Assembly (NCBI GenBank): GCA_016841965.1
Contig: JAEANN010000026.1
Location: forward strand, 28,473-92,472
DNA length: 64,000 nt
Origin: Candidatus Roseilinea mizusawaensis
GTDB lineage: Bacteria; Chloroflexota; Anaerolineae; J036; Brachytrichaceae
Direction: 5' to 3'
Part shown: piece by piece, positions 17,793-25,841 of the stretch
Position numbering within the stretch: position 1 is the first letter of the stretch
Layout: each line of letters begins with the position of its first letter
Notes under the pieces: model-generated
Seen by the model: the letters and a program-made list of their open reading frames with translations, nothing else
Databases searched by the model: none
What the model was told of the DNA's origin: nothing
Position numbers and translations under genes: made by a program

Positions 17793-19563
17793 ACACAATC
17801 TCTCGCCGAATGCACAGGCGCGGCGCAGCCTGTCCGCCAGCGAAACGCTGATCCCCTTCTCTTTACCCATCCCTGTACCCATGACCACTATCCGCCCCGT
17901 CGCTATTCTCACCGTTGGCAGTCAGAGTGATGTCGGCAGAGAACGTGGCCAGAACCAGGACAGCCTGATGTGCTTCATGCCGACGGTCGCCCCCGGCGTG
18001 CAGCCCAAACAGGGCTGGCTGTTTGCCGTCGCCGACGGCATGGGCGGATACGCGGCCGGCGAAGTCGCCAGCCAGATCGCCGTCCAGACAGTCGTCCAAC
18101 ACTACGCCGCCAGCGAGGCCGAAGACTTGGCCGGCATCCTGCAACAGGGCGTTGCCGTGGCCAATCAGGCAATCTGGACACGCACTCGAGAACTGGGCGT
18201 GGAGATCATGGGCACCACCCTGGTGTGCGCAGCCGTGCGCAATGATGAGTTGTATGTTGCTCACGTCGGCGACAGCCGGGCCTATCTGCTGCGCGGCGAC
18301 ACGCTCAAGCCACTCACCCGCGACCACTCACTGGTGAGCGAGCAGGTGCGTCAGGGGTTGATTACCGAAGCCGAGGCGCTGCAAAGTGATCTACGCAGCA
18401 TCGTCACCCGGGCGCTGGGAATGTACACACACGTGCAAGCCGACATCAGCGGCCCAATCACGCTCAACGCCGGCGATGTCATTCTGCTGTGCTCGGATGG
18501 CGTGTGCGGGTATGTGCCCGAAGATCAAATTCGCTACATCTTGCAAACCCATCGCGCAGATCCGCAGGCTGCCGCCGAATTACTGGTCGAAGCAGCCAAC
18601 GCAGTGGGCGGATTCGATAACGCTACCGCAGTGGTGGTGCATGTCAGCCAGATTACACAGGCGCCTCTGCACAGCAACGAGGCTCCCGCGCCGGCCTTCT
18701 CGCCAGACTCAGACAAGCAACCATCGAGTCGGTCAGACGCCCAGCCATCTGACACGGCGACCGGGGTCACAACAGCGGGCATAACAACAAGCGCGTCACC
18801 GCCGGCCGGCGCTGATCTGGAACAGACCAGCGAGCGCCTGCCGACGCTCGACTCAAAGCCGCAGGGTCAATCGATTCTAGGCTGGCGTGAGGCCATCCCG
18901 CTGATCATTCTTGTGGTGGCGCTGCTGGCCGAAGCGCTGGTGTTCACTTCGGCAATGCGCCGCAATACTGCTGAACCGGGCCTTGCAATGGCCCCATCTC
19001 TCGCCTACACCCAAACTGTTACAGCGACGCCCGCGCCTGCTGTGGCCGGCCGGTCTTCAGTCACATCGGCCCCGCACATCACATTGTCGGTTTCCATCAC
19101 ACCACAGCCGCCCTTGATCGCTTTCACCCATCTGAGTACGATCACCACACAAGCGCGCGTTGATGCCCCGTCAATAATCACACTGACGCTGCGCACCAAC
19201 GCCAGCCTGGTCGAGCCAACGACTTTCGACATACTGCTAGACCCAGGCCAGACCGAGCGCGTCGTGCGGATTGAATTAGCGCCACAAGTCAACTTCAACC
19301 GTGAGGAACAGGTTAAGATAGAGGCGCTCGCCGAGACAAGCACAGACCACGCCGGGGACATAAACACCTGGAGTCTGGGTACATTCGGCCTGGCTAGCCG
19401 GCCGGTACTGCGTATGCGCAGTCGGCTGACCCTGTTGCTGGCGCTCCACACGGCAACACCGGTTGAGGCAGGTGTATTCCCAGTTCGGCTGTTTATTCGC
19501 TGGCTGGGCACCGGCGCCATCCCAGGGGATTTCAAACCCGATGTGTCAACCGGCGAGCAATAG
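17785..19563 (+). CDS. PP2C-family Ser/Thr protein phosphatase with membrane anchor
   Basis: 592 residues. Catalytic PP2C domain about 35-290: GQNQDSL, VADGMGGYAAGEVAS (metal-binding Asp and Gly-Gly), HVGDSRAYLLRGD, LTRDHSLV, ILLCSDGVCGYV and FDNATAVVVH. A disordered linker, one membrane helix (about 370-392, PLIILVVALLAEALVFTS) and a C-terminal beta-rich extracytoplasmic region follow. It should dephosphorylate targets of the kinase encoded next. ATG 17785 overlaps the preceding stop by 8 bp; ATG 17881 (MTTIRPVAILTV) just before the catalytic domain is an equally possible start. Confidence 0.9.
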
Positions 19564-19611
19564 GCACATTACCTATCTAGCCGGGCGTCGAAACGCATTT
19601 CGTGTGACGCC

Positions 19612-21588
19612 ATGAGCATGGTCGGCAAGACACTAGGACGATTCAAACTACTGGAGGAAATAGGCAGTGGCGGGTTTGCCACTGTCTACCTCGGTCTGGA
19701 CACCCAACTGAACGAGCCGGTAGCCGTCAAGATACTGCTGGACAAAGCCAGCCGCGACCCGACGGCAGTAGCCCGTTTTGAACGTGAGGCACAGGCGCTG
19801 CGCAAACTGCCAAAACATCCGAACATCGTCGGCCTGCGCGCATCGGGCAAGGTGGATGGCCATTACTACCTGGTAATGGATTACCTGGCCGGCAACGACC
19901 TCAGCACAGTGCTAAGCCGGCAGGGGCGCTTGCCCGTCGCCGACGCCGTGGATGCTGTCATGCAGATCGCCGATGCGCTGAAAGCCGCGTCAGCCGCCGG
20001 CCTGGTTCACCGCGATATTAAGCCTGAAAACATCCGGCTGCTGCCCGACGGCACCGTAAAGCTACTCGACTTCGGCATCGCACGAGATGCGGGCACATCG
20101 CGTCTGACCCGCGAAGGTTTGCTGGCCGGCACGGCCGCCTATGTCGCACCGGAGGTCTGGCGCGGCCAACAACCCGATCAGCCCGGTGACATCTACGCGC
20201 TTGGATGTGTCTTTTACGAGATGCTGACCGGCCAGCCGCCATTTCCATCTGATTCGCTGGAGAACGTGATGCGCTTACATCTAGAATCCAGCCCGGATAT
20301 CAACATGGTGGCAGCAACCGGCGCGCCGTCAGATGTGTGCGACGTTGTAGAACAGATGCTGTCTAAGGACCCGCGCAAACGTCCGAGCTATGAGGCATTG
20401 CTGACCTGCCTGCACCCACATCGTCGAGGCAGCGCATCAGCTCAGCGCTCTGGGAGTCCCCCGCCGTTCACACCGGTAGATCCCCCCGCTGCAACACGGG
20501 GCGCCACCCGCAGCGCGGCAGGTCGCGCTGAACCAGGTCGCAGCGAGATGCAGGAGACGCGGGTGAATCTGCGCACTGAAGGAGACAAGCAGACCAGAGC
20601 ATCGCGCAGCCGGCCCAGCGCATTCCAGCTCCGGCCGGCCAGCAACATCCCCAACCCGGCTGCCGCCAGGCAACACCAAGCCTCGACCAATCCGCAAGGC
20701 CGGCGCCGCGCGGCTGTTGCGCTGGCAGTCGTACTGCTCATCATCGGCATGGCAGCCGGCGCGCTGACAACAGCCACGCTGGCTCTGCCAGCAGTGCTCG
20801 ACCTACGCGCGAGCCAGTTAGAGCCGGCATCAGCCTCGGCCGCGCGCGATGTGGCCAACCTGTTGCGCGGCACCCCCGCCCGCCAACCCACGCGCACCCC
20901 ACCGGCGGCAATCGTCAGCGAAGCCATGACATCAACAGTGTCCCCAACGCTTGCGCCGACAGATAACGCAAGCAGCATCTTCAATTTCATTCCGGCTCGG
21001 CTGCGGCGCTTGCCCGATGGCCGGCGGGTGGATTACTGGATCGACGACAGCAGCCCCGGCCTGACACTTGATCCACCGTTTAACAGCGAAGCAGGCAAAG
21101 TCACCTGGACCCGTCTGGACTACATGGACTCAGGCGACTACGGGTCGGGGTTCGTCACCATCCGCGCCGGCGTCACGGCCAACATCCTGTGGTCGATGGA
21201 TAAACCACTCGCGCCGGGCTTCTATGAGCTATTCATCTATCGGCCCTGGCGCCCACCGGACCCGCTCGTGCGCCCCTTCATCGCTATCACCGTTCCGTAT
21301 GAGGTGCGCCTGAACGGGCAGTTGCTGCCGCCTTTTGCCGGCAGCAACGTGATCAATCATCAGGCCAACTATGGCCGATGGGTCAGCATCGGCGGCTACG
21401 AACTGACCCAGCCGGGCATTTTGAGCGTGCGGCTGGATGTGGAAAATGCAGAGCCGGCGCGGTACGAGGTAGCCATTGATGGACTGGCCATCGTGCGCCT
21501 GAGCGAAGCCCGTCTAAGCCCGACACAAACACCGGCTCCAACCGCCACAGTCACGCCCACGCCGGCCCCTACTGCAGCCGGCCAATGA
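19612..21588 (+). CDS. Transmembrane Ser/Thr protein kinase
   Basis: 658 residues. The Hanks-type kinase domain (about 10-270) is complete: IGSGGFATVYLG, PVAVKILL (ATP-binding Lys), LVHRDIKPENIRLL (catalytic loop), LLDFGIARD and AAYVAPEVW. A juxtamembrane linker rich in Pro/Arg/Gln and a membrane helix (about 365-390, AVALAVVLLIIGMAAGALTTA) lead to an outer domain. That domain (about 465-640) resembles the golvesin-type beta-sandwich (WTRLDYMDSGDYGSGFVTIR, YELFIYRPWRPPD, RWVSIGGYEL, YEVAIDGLAIVRL), then a Pro/Thr tail. The outer domain may sense a wall or surface ligand. It sits 48 bp after the phosphatase gene. Confidence 0.93.
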   Translation: MSMVGKTLGRFKLLEEIGSGGFATVYLGLDTQLNEPVAVKILLDKASRDPTAVARFEREAQALRKLPKHPNIVGLRASGKVDGHYYLVMDYLAGNDLSTVLSRQGRLPVADAVDAVMQIADALKAASAAGLVHRDIKPENIRLLPDGTVKLLDFGIARDAGTSRLTREGLLAGTAAYVAPEVWRGQQPDQPGDIYALGCVFYEMLTGQPPFPSDSLENVMRLHLESSPDINMVAATGAPSDVCDVVEQMLSKDPRKRPSYEALLTCLHPHRRGSASAQRSGSPPPFTPVDPPAATRGATRSAAGRAEPGRSEMQETRVNLRTEGDKQTRASRSRPSAFQLRPASNIPNPAAARQHQASTNPQGRRRAAVALAVVLLIIGMAAGALTTATLALPAVLDLRASQLEPASASAARDVANLLRGTPARQPTRTPPAAIVSEAMTSTVSPTLAPTDNASSIFNFIPARLRRLPDGRRVDYWIDDSSPGLTLDPPFNSEAGKVTWTRLDYMDSGDYGSGFVTIRAGVTANILWSMDKPLAPGFYELFIYRPWRPPDPLVRPFIAITVPYEVRLNGQLLPPFAGSNVINHQANYGRWVSIGGYELTQPGILSVRLDVENAEPARYEVAIDGLAIVRLSEARLSPTQTPAPTATVTPTPAPTAAGQ

Positions 21589-21652
21589 CACTACAGATGC
21601 ACACCGCACAAGCGTAATCTGCACGGACAAGCAAAAAGGAACTCGATCAAGC

Positions 21653-22528
21653 ATGGTTATCCTACAATTTGCGCACCGACTGATGGGCGCGATGTGGATA
21701 TTTGCCGGCGCGGCGGTTGTGCTAGTAGCGGGGGTGTCTGTGGCAGCGTCAGAACAACTGTGGCAGATTGCCCTGGGAGATGTACCACAGATCCAGGCAG
21801 CTTTGCAACTGGCCTTTGAGAGAGGGCCCTCGATCGTGATGATTTTGGCCGGCCTCATCACAGGCGCCTACATGATATTTGTGGGCACAGGGCTGTTGAT
21901 GCTGCGCGGTTGGGCAAGACTGATTGCCCTTGCATCGAATACCACTATCGGGGCATGTCTGGCTGCGCTCACGGCGAGCATCGTCATGTATATCCCGGCC
22001 GGCCAAATGATGACGCCCACCACACTAATCGTGGGGGTGTCCGGGGTGTCTGCCTGCGCTATGTTGGCGTTCAGCGTGCTGCTGAGTACACAGGCAGCTT
22101 CGAGCCTGTTTGCCGAACCGGCGCCGGCGCTGCCGAAAACACCGGCCGTGAAATGCCCAACGTGTGGCGGCGCCCTAGACCTGGCGCGCGCGCGCTGCCC
22201 CAAATGCGATACCGAGATGGAACGCCCGATCGAGCCAAAACGCGCGCGCCTGGTCGAGGCCAAAACCGGCAAAGAGCACATCGTCTCGCTGCGCAAACTC
22301 AACCGCATCGGCCGGGATGCGCCCAATCTGGAAATTGCGCTCGAGCATCGCTCGGTATCTGGCAACCATGCCAGCATCGAATACCATCAGGGGCGCTTCT
22401 ACTTGCACGCCCACGACGACACATTCGGCACATTTGTCAATCAGCGCCGCACGCGCGATGCAGAGATTCACCACAATGATGTGCTGACGTTCGGCCAAGC
22501 CGAGTTCCGATTCATCGTCGATTATTGA
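21653..22528 (+). CDS. Four-helix membrane protein with zinc ribbon and FHA domain
   Basis: 291 residues. Four hydrophobic helices occupy about 1-150. A zinc ribbon follows with Cys168, Cys171, Cys182 and Cys185 (CPTCGGALDL, RCPKCDTEM). The C-terminal FHA domain (about 205-290) has RIGRDAPNLEIAL, RSVSGNHASIEYHQ and FGTFVNQRRTRD with the usual Gly-Arg, Ser-x-x-His and Asn/Gln positions. It should display a phosphothreonine-binding module on the inner membrane face. The function is inferred only from domains and from neighbours in the kinase locus. Confidence 0.85.
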   Translation: MVILQFAHRLMGAMWIFAGAAVVLVAGVSVAASEQLWQIALGDVPQIQAALQLAFERGPSIVMILAGLITGAYMIFVGTGLLMLRGWARLIALASNTTIGACLAALTASIVMYIPAGQMMTPTTLIVGVSGVSACAMLAFSVLLSTQAASSLFAEPAPALPKTPAVKCPTCGGALDLARARCPKCDTEMERPIEPKRARLVEAKTGKEHIVSLRKLNRIGRDAPNLEIALEHRSVSGNHASIEYHQGRFYLHAHDDTFGTFVNQRRTRDAEIHHNDVLTFGQAEFRFIVDY

Positions 22529-22628
22529 CCTACAGGACTCGAACGTTCAGAAAGCATCACAGCTTGCGCTATCATCCGTGCAGCGACAGAATGCCTGCAT
22601 CTTTCGAGTCGGCAATCAGCAAAGTGCA

Positions 22629-23501
22629 ATGCCCAGCCTGTTGATCCTATTTGCCGCCATGTTGGCCGTCTCGGTCGCAATTGCCGCCTGGCTGACCTGG
22701 CGCGACACGCGCCGGCAAACAAAGGCAGCCCGCATAAGCGCCGAGATCACCGCTGCGTCACCACAAGCAGCGCCGGCTATGCCCCCGTCATCCCCCCCGC
22801 CGGCCAGCGCGCAAACACCACGCGAATCCAATGTCCAGAAAACGACCATCAACCCAATTCCAGGTCAGACGCCAGACCCTGACGCGCCAATCGGCGACGC
22901 CAGACAATTTCAACTGGTCTGCGTAAGCGGGGCGCTGTCTGGCACGGCGTTCAGCGTCGGTGACGAGTGCCTGATCAGCCGTGCACCTATATGCTGGATT
23001 ACCATCCCAGACACGACGCTGTCGGCGCCGCACCTGGCCATCGATCTATCGCAGCAGCCGATGCGCGTGAAGGACCTGAACAGCCGTAATGGGGTCAAAC
23101 TCGGCGGCATCAGGCTGAGCCGCAGCTTCGTCGATTGGCCGGCCAACCAGCCACTGCAGGCCGGCACGCTCACACTCAGGATCGAAGGCAACGTGCTCAA
23201 AGCTGCTTCGACCCAGCGCGGCAGCGGGTTACCGGAGAAATCATATGCCATGCCGGCGACCTTCGTCGTTGTGACCCGGCGTGAGATGCCGGTGGTAATC
23301 ACCGGCGACATCGACCAGCACATCTCCGACGCGCATGCGCTGATGTATGTGGACAACGACACCCTGATGGTGAAAGACTTGAACAGCAGCAACGGCACGC
23401 GCGTGAACCAGAAACGGCTCACCACTCAGCCGGCGCCGGCGCAGCCCGGCGACATTGTGGAGATCGGTCATTCAGTGTTCAAAGTTATCAGTAGCCAGTA
23501 G
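22629..23501 (+). CDS. Membrane-anchored protein with two FHA domains
   Basis: 290 residues from ATG 22629 (MPSLLILFAAMLAVSVAIAA). A single N-terminal helix anchors it, followed by a Pro/Ala linker. FHA 1 (about 95-195) is degenerate: LISRAPICWITI, LSAPHLAIDLS and VKDLNSRNGVKLGG. FHA 2 (about 205-290) has ISDAHALMYV and VKDLNSSNGTRVNQKRL. Two readers on one anchor could bridge phosphorylated partners. A frame from GTG 22578 is longer, but the extra residues precede the membrane helix without an SD. Confidence 0.85.
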   Translation: MPSLLILFAAMLAVSVAIAAWLTWRDTRRQTKAARISAEITAASPQAAPAMPPSSPPPASAQTPRESNVQKTTINPIPGQTPDPDAPIGDARQFQLVCVSGALSGTAFSVGDECLISRAPICWITIPDTTLSAPHLAIDLSQQPMRVKDLNSRNGVKLGGIRLSRSFVDWPANQPLQAGTLTLRIEGNVLKAASTQRGSGLPEKSYAMPATFVVVTRREMPVVITGDIDQHISDAHALMYVDNDTLMVKDLNSSNGTRVNQKRLTTQPAPAQPGDIVEIGHSVFKVISSQ

Positions 23502-23552
23502 TCAGTCGTCAGCAGTCGAGCGGTTAGAATAGCAACGCAATGCCGAAGAACC

Positions 23553-25841
23553 ATGCATAACAAGAGCCTGTCTCCGACTGATGGCCCATCCCAGTTCCGA
23601 TGGGGAATACCCACACTGTGGGTGCGCCTGGCCTTCACCCTGTGGCTGATGGTTGCGTCTGGGGGCGCCGGCCTGATGGCCGGCCTGATGGCCGGCCTGG
23701 GTGCAATCGCGCCGGCTGCGGCGCAAACAGCGGTGCAGGGCGTCACCAACCTCGACATCGTGCTGGTCATCGACGAGTCCGGCTCGATGTGGGAGCGCAA
23801 CGATCCCCAGATTTTTAACGCGGATGGGACGGTCAAAAACCCCGGCTGGCGCATCGTGGCTGCCAACCTGCTGGCGCAGTGGCTGGCCACCGATCAATCC
23901 GGCGCGCAACATCAGTTGTCTGTGATCATGTTCGGCACCGACGCCAAAGTAATCTTCCCCTTGCAAGAGATACACAGCCGCGAATCTCAAGCTGCGTATC
24001 AGAAAGCGTTGAAAGACAACCACGACTACCTGGGCGCCACAGATATCGTGGAGGCAATGCGGCTGGCGCGCACCGAACTGGACAAAGCGCGCACCGGCGA
24101 CGATGTCAAGCGCGCGGTGGTCTTTCTGTCCGACGGCGTGTGCGAACCCAAGCCCGTCACCAGCACAGCCGAGCGCCGACAGTGCGAACGCGATTTGCGC
24201 GAGTTGGTGCAACGCGATTTCGCAGCAGCGCAGTTGCCCATCTTCACCATCGCGCTCACCTCCGACGCCTTCAAGCAAGACCCCTCGAACACCGTCTACA
24301 AGAACGTGTGGCAAGAGATGGCAGCAACTACCGGCGGCGATTACTACGAGCCGGTGCAGGCCGAACGCGAATTGCTCGAGGCGTTCGTCGGCATCCTGCA
24401 ACGCCTGTTTGGCCTGCCGATCCAGGCGCCGCCGCCGCCGGTAGACGCGCCAACCGAACTCGCGTTCGAGGTTGCGCCAGACTTGTTGCAGATCGGGTTC
24501 ACCACCATCAAGTACGAGCCGGGCATCGAGATGACGGTCATCCGGCCCGATGGCACAGTCGTAGAAATCACCGATCCAGGCGTGCAATACTCCAGTTCAG
24601 CACTGACCGAAAGCTACAGCATCTCGCGCCCACCAGCCGGCACATGGACGGTGCGCCTGTCAGGACGCGGCAAAGTGATTCTGGTCACGGTTCCCTTTTC
24701 CAAGAATAAGTTCATCATCGAGCGGCAGCGCCCTGCCCCCACACACCCACAGGGCAAACCGATGGATATCAGCGTGCGGGTGCTGGATGTCGATCAAATT
24801 GCCAGAGCAGCCCAGCAATTGACGGTGCAGATTACGCTGCCGGATGGCACAAGCACCTCAGCGGCCCTCATAGCCAGCGGCCAATCCTACATTGCGCGAC
24901 TGGATAACACCACGCAGGCGGGCGTGTACACACTGCGGTTTGCCGGCTCGGTGGCAAATGCCGATGGCAGCGTGTTCGAGATAAGCGATCAGCAATCGAT
25001 CCAGGTTGCGGCGTTGCCGTGGCTGCAAATCGTGACACCACAGGCCGGCCTGAACTACCCCAACAACCTGCCCGTGCCGGTACAGACGCAGTTGATGCTC
25101 GGCGCGCAGCCGCTCACCCAACCCAACCCCGACGATCAGTTTGAAGTGGTCGCCCGGCTGCGCCGGGATAACGGCCAGACAATCGACACACAGTTCCTGC
25201 GCCCGGCGTCGGGCGGCATCTTCAGCGGGACAGTGGTAGCCGGCGCCGACGGCAACTACGTGGTGCGCGCAGAGCTGGACTATCGCGCTGCCAGCGGCGA
25301 AATATTCAAGGATGCAACCGAAGCGCCTGTGTCGGTGAGCGGCGTGTTCGTGCCGATCACGCCTACCCCAGTTCCACCGCCCGCGCCGCCTGAACCGCCC
25401 AGCCCACTGTGGATCGGCGGCATGGTAGGTCTGTTGCTGCTGGCCGGCATTGTGGCCATGCTGGTCATGTGGCAGCGTAGCAAACCCGATCTGGTGGGAT
25501 CGATAGAAGTGGCCGGCGTACCCTATGCGCTGCGCGGCAAGCGGCCGGTGACGGTTGGCGCCGATCCAAAGAGCCGCATCTTGATTCAGGGTATAGGCGT
25601 GCTGCCACGCCACGCCGAATTGCGCCCGATGGGCAGTCCCAAACGGCCCCGCGTGGTCATACGCAGCCTGGACCCAAACCACCCGGTGCTGGTCAACGGC
25701 ATGGAGGTCCCTTCGCAAACGCTGGAGAACGGCGATGTGGTGAAGGTGGGCGACCAGACCTTCACATACTTCGGGCCAGAACAATTCGATGATTTGGCAA
25801 GTCTCACCGCTGACGGCAGCGCAGGAGGATGGAATTTCTAA
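23553..25841 (+). CDS. Secreted vWA domain, transmembrane helix and cytoplasmic FHA domain
   Basis: 762 residues. A signal peptide ends near APAAAQTA. The vWA domain (about 65-290) has the complete MIDAS: DESGSMW, the Thr in LGATDIVEAM and FLSDGVCEP. An Ig-like beta region (about 300-610) and a Pro-rich stretch follow. One membrane helix (about 622-645, GMVGLLLLAGIVAMLVMW) precedes a C-terminal FHA domain (about 665-755: VTVGADPKSRILIQ, LPRHAEL, HPVLVNGMEV, ENGDVVKVGDQTF). The vWA part would face outward and the FHA inward. A 12-nt repeat (23667-23699) lengthens the signal peptide. The stop overlaps the next start (TAATG). Confidence 0.9.
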   Translation: MHNKSLSPTDGPSQFRWGIPTLWVRLAFTLWLMVASGGAGLMAGLMAGLGAIAPAAAQTAVQGVTNLDIVLVIDESGSMWERNDPQIFNADGTVKNPGWRIVAANLLAQWLATDQSGAQHQLSVIMFGTDAKVIFPLQEIHSRESQAAYQKALKDNHDYLGATDIVEAMRLARTELDKARTGDDVKRAVVFLSDGVCEPKPVTSTAERRQCERDLRELVQRDFAAAQLPIFTIALTSDAFKQDPSNTVYKNVWQEMAATTGGDYYEPVQAERELLEAFVGILQRLFGLPIQAPPPPVDAPTELAFEVAPDLLQIGFTTIKYEPGIEMTVIRPDGTVVEITDPGVQYSSSALTESYSISRPPAGTWTVRLSGRGKVILVTVPFSKNKFIIERQRPAPTHPQGKPMDISVRVLDVDQIARAAQQLTVQITLPDGTSTSAALIASGQSYIARLDNTTQAGVYTLRFAGSVANADGSVFEISDQQSIQVAALPWLQIVTPQAGLNYPNNLPVPVQTQLMLGAQPLTQPNPDDQFEVVARLRRDNGQTIDTQFLRPASGGIFSGTVVAGADGNYVVRAELDYRAASGEIFKDATEAPVSVSGVFVPITPTPVPPPAPPEPPSPLWIGGMVGLLLLAGIVAMLVMWQRSKPDLVGSIEVAGVPYALRGKRPVTVGADPKSRILIQGIGVLPRHAELRPMGSPKRPRVVIRSLDPNHPVLVNGMEVPSQTLENGDVVKVGDQTFTYFGPEQFDDLASLTADGSAGGWNF
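23667..23699. repeat. 12-nt in-frame tandem repeat in a signal peptide
   Basis: GCCGGCCTGATG at 23667 and 23679 plus a partial copy at 23691 encode Ala-Gly-Leu-Met repeated in the hydrophobic core of the vWA protein signal peptide. Confidence 0.85.
25823..25828 (+). promoter_or_regulatory. SD that fixes the start of the first tubulin-like gene
   Basis: AGGAGG abuts an in-frame ATG at 25829 with no spacer, which rules that codon out. The ATG at 25841 (12-nt spacer, overlapping the preceding TAA) is therefore the likely start. Confidence 0.6.
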
